From: Herbidospora mongoliensis
GTDB taxonomy: Bacteria > Actinomycetota > Actinomycetes > Streptosporangiales > Streptosporangiaceae
Length of the DNA: 64,000 nucleotides
Direction of reading: 5' to 3'
Assembly: GCF_001570545.1 (NCBI RefSeq)
Contig: NZ_BBXD01000010.1
Span: 558,001-622,000, forward strand
The notes below the pieces were generated by a model. It was not told where the DNA came from. It ran no database searches and was given only the letters and a program-made list of their open reading frames with translations. Shown here in pieces: positions 16,559 through 24,678 of this stretch (its first letter is position 1; every line of letters begins with the position of its first letter). Position numbers and translations under genes: made by a program.

Positions 16559-17556
16559 CCCGCTACGGCCCCATGTACGGCCCCGACATCACGTTCCTCG
16601 GCGTCGACCGTTGCGATCTGACCGACCCCGCGTCCTTCGAGGACGCCGACGTGGTCATCCTCGGCGCGCCGTTCGACGGCGGGACCAGCCACCGGCCGGG
16701 TGCCCGCTTCGGTCCCTCGGCCATGCGTCAGGCCTGCTACCTGGGCCACGACGGCTCCCGGCCGAGCCTCGCCCTGCGTGTCGACGGTCTCAAGGACATC
16801 CGGGTCCTGGACGCGGGCGACGTCGAGTGCTTCTCCGGCGACCTGGAGACCTCGATCCGCGACATCGAGGCGGCGGTGCACACGATCGCCGCCTCCGGCG
16901 CCATCCCCGTGATCCTCGGCGGCGACCACTCGATCGCGCTCCCCGACGCCCGGGGCGTGGCCCGTCACCACGGCTTCGGCCGCGTCTCGATGATCCACTT
17001 CGACGCCCACGCCGACACCGGCGAGATCGAGTTCGGCCACCTCTACGGCCACGGCCAGCCCATGCGCCGCCTGATCGAGTCGGGCGCCATCCGGGGCGAC
17101 CGGTTCCTCCAGATCGGGCTGCGCGGCTACTGGCCCGGCCCCGAGGTGCTGACCTGGATGGCCGCGCAGAACATGCGTTCCTACGAGATGACGGAGATCG
17201 TCCACAGAGGCCTTCCTGAGTGCCTCACCGAGGCCTTCACCATCGCCCTGGACGACTGCGACGGCATCTTCCTGTCCGTCGACATCGACGTCTGCGACCC
17301 GGGCCACGCCCCCGGCACCGGCACCCCCGAACCGGGGGGCCTGTCGGCCCGGGAGCTCCTCGACTCGGTCCGCCGCATTTGCTATGAACTGCCGGTCGTC
17401 GGCCTGGAGGTCGTAGAGGTCGCGCCGCCCTACGACCATGCCGACATCACCGCCCTGCTGGGCAACCGGGTCGTCCTGGAGGCCCTGTCGGCCATCGCCC
17501 GGAGACGGTCGGGCGAGCCGTGGGATCCCCGTCAGCCGCTACTGGACGGCCGCTGA
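16555..17556 (+). CDS. Ureohydrolase (agmatinase/guanidinobutyrase-like) coupled to cobT
   Basis: 333 residues from ATG 16555. Binuclear metal motifs of the arginase superfamily are intact: GGDHS, FDAHADT and SVDIDVCDPGHAPGTGTPEPGG. N-terminal YGPDITFLGVDRC and GAPFDGGTSHRPGARFGP fit the agmatinase/guanidino-acid hydrolase branch rather than arginase. It releases urea from a guanidino compound; agmatine, guanidinobutyrate, guanidinopropionate and guanidine are all possible substrates. The ATGA overlap with cobT is unusual and unexplained. It ends 4 bases from the convergent CHRD gene. Confidence 0.85.
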   Translation: MTRYGPMYGPDITFLGVDRCDLTDPASFEDADVVILGAPFDGGTSHRPGARFGPSAMRQACYLGHDGSRPSLALRVDGLKDIRVLDAGDVECFSGDLETSIRDIEAAVHTIAASGAIPVILGGDHSIALPDARGVARHHGFGRVSMIHFDAHADTGEIEFGHLYGHGQPMRRLIESGAIRGDRFLQIGLRGYWPGPEVLTWMAAQNMRSYEMTEIVHRGLPECLTEAFTIALDDCDGIFLSVDIDVCDPGHAPGTGTPEPGGLSARELLDSVRRICYELPVVGLEVVEVAPPYDHADITALLGNRVVLEALSAIARRRSGEPWDPRQPLLDGR

Positions 17557-17560
17557 CGGT

Positions 17561-18514
17561 CTACCAGCGGCCGCCGTAGAGCTGGCCGCGCACCGCGCCA
17601 CCCGGGAACTCGGCGGTGTGGAGGTTGGTGTACCAGTTCTTCGGGGCCTTGTTGATGCGCTTGACCAGCGACGACGAGGCGGTGGCGGTGCCGGCGAGAC
17701 CGTTGATGCCCGCGGGGAGGCCCGCGGAGGCCGCGAAGAAGTCCACGGCGACCGGGCCGTTCTTGCCCTTGGGGGCCTTGTGGATGTGGGCCAGGGTCGG
17801 CGCGGCGATGTTCTCCCAGACGGTCGCGAAGTGGACCTTGGTGCCCTTGGCCCAGACCAGCCAGACGGCCTTGCCGTTCTTGTCGCCGACCTTCGTCCCG
17901 GGGGCCGGGACCTCCTGGCGGCCGTCGGCGATCGCGGTCAGCGTCGAACGCGAACCGGTGGCCAGCACCGTGTCGAGCTCGACCGGCTTGATGCGGTGGA
18001 GCTGGGCCCGGACGGCGCCGCCGGGGAACTCGGCGGTGTGCAGGTTGGCGTACCACGCGGACGGGTTGTTCTTGATCCGGTTGAGGAGGCCGGCGTCGTT
18101 GATCGTCACGATGCCCTTGACGGCGCTCAGGCTGGTCGGCAGCGCGCTCCCGAAGAACGGGATCTTCACGTCGCCGTTCGCGCCCTTCTTGCCCTGGTGG
18201 ATGTGGAAGGCGCTGGGAGCCGCGGTGCCCTGCCAGCGGATGGCGTACTCGACCTTGTTGCCGCGGATCCGGAACGCCGCGACCGCGATGCCGTTCTTGT
18301 CCCCGACCTTCGCGCCCGCCGCCGGAACCTCGTTCTTGCCGAGCAGCGTCGCCGCGAAGTAGGCGTCGGAACTGTGGTGTCCGGACAGCGCGTTGGCCTG
18401 GGTCGACTGCGAGGTGGCCGGAGTCCCGTGCTCGTGCCCGGGATTGGCGGCGGCGGGGGTGGCCGCCACCGCGGCGGCGAGGGCGAGACCAGGGACGATG
18501 AGGGTGCGCAGCAT
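17561..18514 (-). CDS. Secreted protein with two CHRD domains
   Basis: 317 residues. Signal peptide about 1-28 (LRTLIVPGLALAAAVAATPAAA), a His-rich linker (NPGHEHG), then two CHRD beta-domains (about 50-180 and 190-315). Each shows EVPAxGxKVGDKNGxAV, a FHIHQG/LAHIHKAP motif and WYxNLHTAEFPGGAVRxQL. CHRD domains were first described in chordin; bacterial function is unknown. Start ATG has AGGAG eight bases upstream. Divergent from cysG, with a Crp-like site between them. Confidence 0.88.
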   Translation of the reverse strand: MLRTLIVPGLALAAAVAATPAAANPGHEHGTPATSQSTQANALSGHHSSDAYFAATLLGKNEVPAAGAKVGDKNGIAVAAFRIRGNKVEYAIRWQGTAAPSAFHIHQGKKGANGDVKIPFFGSALPTSLSAVKGIVTINDAGLLNRIKNNPSAWYANLHTAEFPGGAVRAQLHRIKPVELDTVLATGSRSTLTAIADGRQEVPAPGTKVGDKNGKAVWLVWAKGTKVHFATVWENIAAPTLAHIHKAPKGKNGPVAVDFFAASAGLPAGINGLAGTATASSSLVKRINKAPKNWYTNLHTAEFPGGAVRGQLYGGRW

Positions 18515-18611
18515 TTCGGGAAACTCCTGTTTGTCGTTTCGAGGGTGCTGCGAATGACAGTAGGAGTTGCGATAGGCCCCGTTATGTGGTCAATTACCCA
18601 CTCAACAGCAG

Positions 18612-18627
18612 TGTGACCGAGGTCACT
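18612..18627. promoter_or_regulatory. Candidate Crp/GlxR-type site
   Basis: TGTGACCGAGGTCACT matches the Crp consensus TGTGA-N6-TCACA except for the last base; the inner repeat GTGACC/GGTCAC is perfect. It lies about 100 bases from the CHRD start and 103 from the cysG start, so it could serve either gene. Confidence 0.45.
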
Positions 18628-18729
18628 CCTCATGGGTGACAAGACCGATAACGACGATCTCTTGAGTCCCGTCCCAGGCCAGCCGGTAGGTTTACTGCCT
18701 AACGAAACCTGTGCCACAACGAGGGAGAA

Positions 18730-19962
18730 ATGGCCCCCTATCTGCTCGGCCTGCGGCTCGACGGGCGGCGGGTGCTGGTCGTCGGTGGCGGCCGGGTCGC
18801 CCAGCGCCGCATTCCCGCTCTGCTCGACGCCGGCGCCTCGGTCACGCTGGTCTCACCCAGCGCGACCCCCGCGCTCGACGACCTGATCGCCGACGGCCGC
18901 GTCACCTGGGAACGCCGCCGCTACCAGGAGGGCGACGTCGACGGCGCCTGGCTCGTGCACGCCTGCACCAGCGACCGCGCCGCCAACGCCACCATCGCCG
19001 AAGAAGCCGAGGCCAAACGCATCTGGTGCGTCCGCGCCGACGACAAGGACGCCTCCGCCGCCTGGACGCCCGCGAGCGGCCGGGTCGGCGAGATCGGTGT
19101 CGCGGTCACCGCCGGGGGAGACCCGCGCCGCGCGGCCGGCATCCGCGACGCCGTGGTCGACGCCCTCCGCGACGGCGCGATCGACGCCCGCCGCCACCGC
19201 GACAAGCCCGTCGGCGTCGCGCTGGTCGGCGGCGGCCCGGGAGACCCGGGCCTGATCACCGTGCGGGGCCGCCAGCTCCTGGCCCAGGCCGACGTCGTGA
19301 TCGCCGACCGCCTCATCCCCCGTTCCCTTCTGGACGAACTCTCCGCCGACGTCGAGCTGATCGACGCCGCCAAGGTGCCCTATGGAAGGTTCCTGGCCCA
19401 GGAGAAGATCAACGAACTGCTCGTCTCCCGCGCCCAGGAGGGGAAGTTCGTCGTCCGCCTCAAGGGCGGCGACCCCTTCGTCTTCGGCCGCGGCGGCGAG
19501 GAGATGCTGGCCTGCGCCGAGGCGGGGGTCCCCGTGATCGTCGTCCCGGGGATCACCAGTGCGGTCGCGGTGCCCGCTGCGGCGGGCGTCCCGGTCACCC
19601 ACAGGGGCGTCAGTCAGGACTTCCACGTCGTCTCGGTGCATGTCGCCCCCGGACATCCGGCGTCAACCGTTGACTGGAAGCTATTGGCGGGATCAGAGGG
19701 AACCCTGATACTGCTGATGGCCGTGGAACGCATAGCGGAGATCGCCGACACTTTGCTGCGTGAGGGACGTTCGCCGGAAACTCCCGTAATGGTGGTACAG
19801 GACGGTACTCTTCCCACCCAACGGGCGGTGCGCGCCACCTTGCACGACGTAGCTGAGCGCGTCCACTCCGCGGGCGTACGGCCACCGGCGATCGTCATCG
19901 TCGGCGACGTCGTCAAGGTCGGTCAGGAGATCGAAATGGTGCGAGCGGAGCGAGCCCGATGA
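18730..19962 (+). CDS. cysG: CysG-type siroheme/precorrin-2 synthase (SUMT plus dehydrogenase)
   Basis: 410 residues in two parts. Residues 1-150: NAD-dependent precorrin-2 dehydrogenase ([22 protein letters not shown]). Residues about 160-405: uroporphyrinogen-III C-methyltransferase using SAM ([61 protein letters not shown]). It turns uroporphyrinogen III into precorrin-2 and sirohydrochlorin, feeding CbiX upstream and siroheme for sulfite/nitrite reductases. RBS GAGGGAG before ATG. Its stop overlaps the dynamin-like gene (ATGA), which couples tetrapyrrole synthesis to an apparently unrelated GTPase pair. Confidence 0.93.
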   Translation: MAPYLLGLRLDGRRVLVVGGGRVAQRRIPALLDAGASVTLVSPSATPALDDLIADGRVTWERRRYQEGDVDGAWLVHACTSDRAANATIAEEAEAKRIWCVRADDKDASAAWTPASGRVGEIGVAVTAGGDPRRAAGIRDAVVDALRDGAIDARRHRDKPVGVALVGGGPGDPGLITVRGRQLLAQADVVIADRLIPRSLLDELSADVELIDAAKVPYGRFLAQEKINELLVSRAQEGKFVVRLKGGDPFVFGRGGEEMLACAEAGVPVIVVPGITSAVAVPAAAGVPVTHRGVSQDFHVVSVHVAPGHPASTVDWKLLAGSEGTLILLMAVERIAEIADTLLREGRSPETPVMVVQDGTLPTQRAVRATLHDVAERVHSAGVRPPAIVIVGDVVKVGQEIEMVRAERAR

Positions 19963-21791
19963 AGGCTGCCAACCAGACACCGCGGTCCGAACCCGCAGAC
20001 GAGGCCGTCATGCCCGAGGAAGAACCCGAGTCGCCCGGCGAGCAGACGCTCAGTTTCCGGGCCATCACGGACGATCAACCGCCAGAAGAACCATCTGTCG
20101 AGGACGACTTCTCCGAAGAGGAGGAGGAGTTCGACCTCCCCGAGCAGGTGTCCAGCGCGCTGACCGACGCCCTCAGCCAGCTCCGCGAGGCCGTCACCGG
20201 CCTCCATCTGGGCCTGGACGTGCCCGGCGCCGACGAAGCCCGCAAATCCCAGGCGGCGGTGCTGGCCCAGCTCGACGACTACGTGATCCCCCGCGTCCAC
20301 ATGAGCACCGCCCCCGCCCTGATCGTCGTCGCCGGATCGACGGGGGCCGGGAAGTCCACCCTGGTCAACACCCTCGCCGCGCAGACCGTCAGCGCCACCG
20401 GCGTCCGCCGCCCCACCACGGGCACCCCCGTCCTGGTCTGCAACCCGGCCGACGAACTGTGGTTCCAGAAGGGGACGCTGCTGAGCGGCCTCACCCGGGT
20501 CGACGAACCGGGGGAGGGCCCCGGCGCCGACTCGATCGTGGTCGCCTCCACCAAGTGGCTGCCCCACGGTGTGGCCCTGCTCGACACCCCCGACATCGAC
20601 TCGGTCGTCGAGGAACACCACGACATCGCCCACCGCATGCTCGACGCGGCCGACCTGTGGGTCTTCGTCACCAGCGCCTCGCGCTACGCCGACGCCCCCT
20701 CGTGGGGCCTGCTGAAGCTGGCCAAGGAACGCGGCGCCCGCCTGGTGATCGTCCTGTCCCGGGTCCCCGCACGGTCCCGCGAGGTCATCTCCAAGCACTT
20801 CACCCGCATGCTCGACGAATACGGCCTCGGCGAGGTGGAGCGCTTCATCATCAACGAGACCTCCGTCACCAACGGCAGGCTGCCCGACGAAGAGGTGGCC
20901 GACCTCCGCATGTGGCTGTCGGAGCTCTCCGTCGACGAGCAGCGCCGCGCGCTGGCCGTCCAGGCGACGCTGAACGGCGTGCTCAACAGCTTCCGGGCCC
21001 GCGTCCCCGCGCTGGCCCGCCACCTGGAGACCCAGGTCGCGCTGCGTGCCGACCTGCGCTCGGACATCGACGCCGCGTTCTCCAGCGCCCTGTCCGAGAT
21101 CGAGGAGTCGACCCGCGACGGCTCGCTGCTGCGCGGTGAGGTGCTGGCCCGCTGGCAGGACTTCGCCGGCTCCGGCGACCTGATGCGCACCCTCCAGATC
21201 CGCAAAGCCAAGAACCACGGCCCCGAACGCATCGGCGCGCTGCGCGGCGCCCTGCGCAGCGGCCTCGAATCGGTCATCAGCACCGCCGTCCACCGCGCCT
21301 CCGAGGAGGTCGTCACCCGCTGGCGCCAGCGCGCCGGAGCGGGCGACCGCCTGGCCGCCCTGCCGGGCCTGGGCCGCCCGGAGGAGGACATCGACCGCCA
21401 CACCGCCCGCATGGTCGCCTCCTGGCAGGACCATGTGACCGAGCTGGTCCGCACCGAGGGCGTGACCAAGCGGTCGGTCGCCCGTCTGGTCTCCTTCGAC
21501 GTGGAGTCGCTCGCTTTGATCTTCACCGTCGGCCTGCTCGGCTACGGCACCGGCGACGCCCCCGGCGGCAACGGAGCCCTGCCGCAGCGCCTCCTGCGCG
21601 GCCTGCTCGGCGCCGAGTCGCTGCGCAGCATCAGCGGAAAGGCCCGTTCCGACCTGCGCGCCCGCATCGGCTTACTGTTCGACGACGAGACGCTCCGCTA
21701 CGTCGACGCACTCGACGGAGCCGGGATCCCCGACGAGGCCGCGGCCACCCGCCTCTACCAGGCCACGTACAACCTTGAGGTAGCCAGATGA
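19959..21791 (+). CDS. dynA: Dynamin-like GTPase, DynA-type
   Basis: 610 residues. An acidic, disordered N-terminus (about 1-60), then a GTPase domain: Walker A GSTGAGKS at 126-133, switch-I RRPTTGTPV, G3 LLDTPDID; the usual NKxD is replaced by LSRVP, so guanine specificity is weakened on sequence grounds. The remainder is helical, with a moderately hydrophobic stretch near 515-535. It resembles the DynA/DynB pair of Streptomyces, which stabilises FtsZ rings during sporulation septation (family knowledge). Coupled at both ends by ATGA overlaps (cysG before, second GTPase after). One TTA codon at 21672. Confidence 0.8.
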   Translation: MKAANQTPRSEPADEAVMPEEEPESPGEQTLSFRAITDDQPPEEPSVEDDFSEEEEEFDLPEQVSSALTDALSQLREAVTGLHLGLDVPGADEARKSQAAVLAQLDDYVIPRVHMSTAPALIVVAGSTGAGKSTLVNTLAAQTVSATGVRRPTTGTPVLVCNPADELWFQKGTLLSGLTRVDEPGEGPGADSIVVASTKWLPHGVALLDTPDIDSVVEEHHDIAHRMLDAADLWVFVTSASRYADAPSWGLLKLAKERGARLVIVLSRVPARSREVISKHFTRMLDEYGLGEVERFIINETSVTNGRLPDEEVADLRMWLSELSVDEQRRALAVQATLNGVLNSFRARVPALARHLETQVALRADLRSDIDAAFSSALSEIEESTRDGSLLRGEVLARWQDFAGSGDLMRTLQIRKAKNHGPERIGALRGALRSGLESVISTAVHRASEEVVTRWRQRAGAGDRLAALPGLGRPEEDIDRHTARMVASWQDHVTELVRTEGVTKRSVARLVSFDVESLALIFTVGLLGYGTGDAPGGNGALPQRLLRGLLGAESLRSISGKARSDLRARIGLLFDDETLRYVDALDGAGIPDEAAATRLYQATYNLEVAR

Positions 21792-23413
21792 CGATAACCG
21801 CCGAGCCCAGGCACGGCCTCGGCACGCGGCTGGCCGCCCTGACCAGGGTGGTCGATCTCGGCCAGGGGCGCGAGGACGCCGACCTGCTGACCGAGGCGAC
21901 CCAACTGATCATCCGGGCCGGCAACCGCCTCAAACTCTCCCCCGACCACACCGTCGTAGCGTTGGCAGGCGGGACGGGCAGCGGAAAGTCCTCCCTGTTC
22001 AACGCCATCTCGGGCCTGGAACTGTCGCCGACGGGCGTCCGCCGTCCGACCACGGCCCGAACCCACGCCTGCGTCTGGGGCCTGGAAGGCGCGGCCCCCC
22101 TGCTCGACTGGCTCCAGATCCAGTGGCGCCACCGCTTCTCCCGGGCCAGCGCCCTCGACAAGGACGACGGCCAGCTCCACGGCCTCATCCTGATGGACCT
22201 CCCCGACCACGACTCCATCCGCGCCCTCACCGACACCGAGGCCGACCGCCTCATCACGGCCGCCGACCTGATCGTCTGGGTCCTCGACCCCCAGAAGTAC
22301 GCCGACGCCTCCACCCACCGCCGCTACGTGACCGAACTCGCCGGCCACGACGCCGTGACCGTCTTCGCCCTGAACCAGGCCGACCGCCTGACCCCCGACG
22401 AGGTCGAGGAATGCCTCGCCGACCTCCGCGCCCTGCTGGCCCGCGAAGGCGTCGAGAACCCCCGCGTGGTCGCGACCTCGGCCGTGACCGGCGGCGGGAT
22501 CGTCGACCTGAGGGCCGAGTTGGCCGAGTCGGTCAGCGCCCGCCGGGCCGGCTACCTGCGCATCGAGGCCGACCTCGACCGCCTGATGCTGCGCCTGGCC
22601 AAGGACATGCCGGCCATGCTCAAGGTCGACCCGGCCATCGACCCCGCCCGCCGGGCCGGCCTGACCGACGCCCTGTGCGACGCGGTAGGTTCCCCCGCCG
22701 TCGGCGAGGCCCTGGAGAACGTCCACGGCACCCGCTCGATCGACTTCGTCGGCTGGCCCTGGGCCCGCTGGGCCGCCCGATTCCAGGGCGACCCGCTGAA
22801 GCACCTGAAGCTCGGCGACGTGAAAGAGGAGATCCGGAGCCTCGTCTCCGAATCGGTGCGCGCCCAGCCCGCCGAGGTCGACAACGCCGTCCAGGCCCTG
22901 TCGGACGGCCTGACCCAGCGCATGCCCGAACCCTGGCAGGACGCCGTCCGCGACGCCGCCCGCTCCCGGTCGGGCCAGCTGCCCAAGGTGCTGACCGACG
23001 AACTGGCCGAGATCGCGCCGCCGCTCGACCGGGTGCCCGGCTGGTGGCGGCTGGCCAAGACCTGGCAGTACCTCCTGGTGCTGCTGTTCGTGGCCGGCCT
23101 CGGGGTGACGGGGGCGATCCTGGTCTACGGGGTGCTCGAAGCCGGTGAACCCCCCGCCGAGCTGCTGGGAGACGTGGCCGCCCTCCCGTGGGTGCTGCTG
23201 ATGATGGTCAGCGTGCTGGGCGTGGGCCTCCTTTCCGCCGTCGCGAGCCGCAACTTCGTGGTCATGGCCGCCGGCAAGGAGCGCGACCGCTTGGAGCGCG
23301 AAATGCGCCGCCGCGTGGCGGCCGTGGCCCAGGACCTGGTGATCGAACCGGTCGAACGCGAACTGACCAGATACAACGACTACTTCGCGGCCCTGGACAC
23401 CTCGCGCCGCTAG
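21788..23413 (+). CDS. dynB: Dynamin-like membrane GTPase, DynB-type
   Basis: 541 residues. G1 GGTGSGKS at 61-68, RRPTTARTH switch region, G3 DLPDHDS, G4 NQAD (variant of NKxD), followed by helical stalk sequence. Two transmembrane segments near 428-448 and 466-486 form a hairpin, as in membrane-anchored DynB proteins. Together with the preceding cytosolic partner it probably assembles a membrane-remodelling or division-associated complex. ATGA overlap with dynA; convergent with ssb and separated from it by a strong bidirectional hairpin. Confidence 0.82.
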   Translation: MTITAEPRHGLGTRLAALTRVVDLGQGREDADLLTEATQLIIRAGNRLKLSPDHTVVALAGGTGSGKSSLFNAISGLELSPTGVRRPTTARTHACVWGLEGAAPLLDWLQIQWRHRFSRASALDKDDGQLHGLILMDLPDHDSIRALTDTEADRLITAADLIVWVLDPQKYADASTHRRYVTELAGHDAVTVFALNQADRLTPDEVEECLADLRALLAREGVENPRVVATSAVTGGGIVDLRAELAESVSARRAGYLRIEADLDRLMLRLAKDMPAMLKVDPAIDPARRAGLTDALCDAVGSPAVGEALENVHGTRSIDFVGWPWARWAARFQGDPLKHLKLGDVKEEIRSLVSESVRAQPAEVDNAVQALSDGLTQRMPEPWQDAVRDAARSRSGQLPKVLTDELAEIAPPLDRVPGWWRLAKTWQYLLVLLFVAGLGVTGAILVYGVLEAGEPPAELLGDVAALPWVLLMMVSVLGVGLLSAVASRNFVVMAAGKERDRLEREMRRRVAAVAQDLVIEPVERELTRYNDYFAALDTSRR

Positions 23414-23428
23414 CGGCCACGGGACCCA

Positions 23429-23463
23429 TCGATCAGCCTGACCTGGGATGGCAGGCTGATCGA
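23429..23463. terminator. Bidirectional hairpin between dynB and ssb
   Basis: Perfect 12-bp stem TCGATCAGCCTG (23429-23440) / CAGGCTGATCGA (23452-23463) with an 11-base loop, no T tract. It sits between two convergent genes. Confidence 0.7.
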
Positions 23464-23526
23464 ACCGCGTCCCGCGCCGACTGCCGACCTGCTCAGGTGA
23501 GCTGGACAAGTCGGCGGTTCGGATGG

Positions 23527-24057
23527 TCAGGCGGCCGCCGGAACCAGCTCTTCGGGCCACGACTCGGAGTCGTCCTCCGAAGGCTCGCCCGCGCCGCCCT
23601 CCAGAACGCGCAGGCCGGGCGTGTTGAGCTCCCAGTCGCGGGTGTCGTCTTCCATCCCCCGCAGGTCGTCGTCGGTGGCGGGCCCCCGCGAGACGCCACG
23701 GGCCGGGCGCTCGAAGGTGGAGATGCCCCACTTCAGGTCGTGGCCGACCGAGGTGGCCTCCACCTCGACCCAGAAGCGCTGCTCGCCCTCGCGCTCGAAC
23801 TGCTTGACCCGGAGTTTGCCGACCACCACGACCGGCTGGCCCCGCCGGACCGACTGGGCGACGTGGTCGGCCAGCCCCCGGTAAGACCGGACCGTGTAGA
23901 AGGTCGTCTCGCCGTCACGCCAGGTCTGCGACTGGCGGTCGAGCACCCGGCGGTCGACGGCCACCCGCATGGAGGTGGCCCGGGACCCGTCGCCGAACGT
24001 GAACTGCTTGGGGTCGTCGGTGACGTTGCCGGTCAGCGTCACGTAGATCTCGCTCAT
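23527..24057 (-). CDS. ssb: Single-stranded DNA-binding protein (second, SsbB-type)
   Basis: 176 residues from ATG 24057. OB-fold about 1-110: MSEIYVTLTGNVTDDPKQF, TSMRVAVDRR, FYTVRSYRGLADHVAQSVRRGQPVVVVGKLRV, FWVEVEATSVGHDLKWG. The C-terminus is acidic (EPSEDDSESWPEELV) but lacks the canonical DDDIPF tip. This type differs from the replicative Ssb next to rpsF and rplI; the Streptomyces SsbB paralogue acts in chromosome segregation at sporulation (family knowledge). Its placement beside the dynamin pair supports that reading. Two DnaA-box matches lie 92-130 bases upstream. Confidence 0.9.
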   Translation of the reverse strand: MSEIYVTLTGNVTDDPKQFTFGDGSRATSMRVAVDRRVLDRQSQTWRDGETTFYTVRSYRGLADHVAQSVRRGQPVVVVGKLRVKQFEREGEQRFWVEVEATSVGHDLKWGISTFERPARGVSRGPATDDDLRGMEDDTRDWELNTPGLRVLEGGAGEPSEDDSESWPEELVPAAA

Positions 24058-24678
24058 TGCTCTCTGTCCTCCGTCTGCCCGGACCCTCGCCGGGCTCGGC
24101 ACAACATTCGCCCGTTCTCCTCGGGGCGACTCGGACAGAAGCCGGCTCTGTGGATAACCCTGATCGCGCCAGAAGCCCTGTGGACAACCCCGAACACCGC
24201 CGGAAAACCCAAAAACCAGACCTGGCAGTCGTGCGCCAGATCTGGTTAGTGATCTTCAGGTCCAGGAAAAGTTGGGGGACCCGGTTCGCCGCTCCGGATG
24301 GGGAGATCCGGAAGCGGCCATCTACTAGCTGTACATCTGAGAGACGGTCGCTGGTGCGCGATGGAGGGGGCATCGGCCGTGCGCGGCCGGTACCCCGAAC
24401 GCTGTCTTACCAGCGTGGGGAGGACGGCCGATGGCGACTAAACGTGTCGCTGCTAGAGCACCAGACAGATCAGGTCCAGACAACGCCCCGAGCCATGGCT
24501 GCTCCTTTCCACGCACAACCCGCTCCGATTGAGCGGTTACCTCCGTGCCGGCCATCGGAATGTGATGACCACCTCGCCCAAGGTAGCGGTTCCCGTCGCG
24601 CGCCGCACACTCCGCAACTATTGTGTTACACATCGTGAGACGCTGCGTTCAGCGGATGAGAAGCGTTTGGGGGAGCGG
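24058..24678. other. 621-base gap between ssb and diguanylate cyclase
   Basis: No convincing gene. Open frames on both strands here have no recognisable motif, poor codon bias and conflicting directions. The left part holds the ssb promoter region and two DnaA boxes. The right part (24300-24678) is locally AT-richer and may hold the promoter and leader of the cyclase, or a small RNA, but I can support no structure. Confidence 0.4.
24149..24187 (-). promoter_or_regulatory. Pair of DnaA boxes upstream of ssb
   Basis: On the minus strand TTATCCACA (24157-24149) is a perfect consensus DnaA box and TTGTCCACA (24187-24179) is the form common in actinobacterial origins. They are 30 bases apart, each inside a longer direct repeat CTGTGGAYAACCCYGA on the plus strand. 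They lie in the upstream region of ssb. Confidence 0.55.

Noticed and set aside
19923-21434. 503-codon open frame antisense to dynA
   Set aside because: Repetitive Gly/Ala/Asp composition, no motif, opposite an intact GTPase.
21755-23731. 658-codon open frame antisense to dynB
   Set aside because: Crosses the dynB/ssb terminator and has no family features; shadow frame.
24149-24187. Chromosomal replication origin
   Set aside because: Only two DnaA boxes, no dnaA, dnaN or AT-rich unwinding region; better read as a regulatory site.
24057-24638. 193-codon frame in the ssb/GGDEF gap, with a competing minus-strand frame at 24325-24633
   Set aside because: Neither shows motifs, proper codon bias or a clear start signal; the first begins within the ssb start region and runs through the DnaA boxes.
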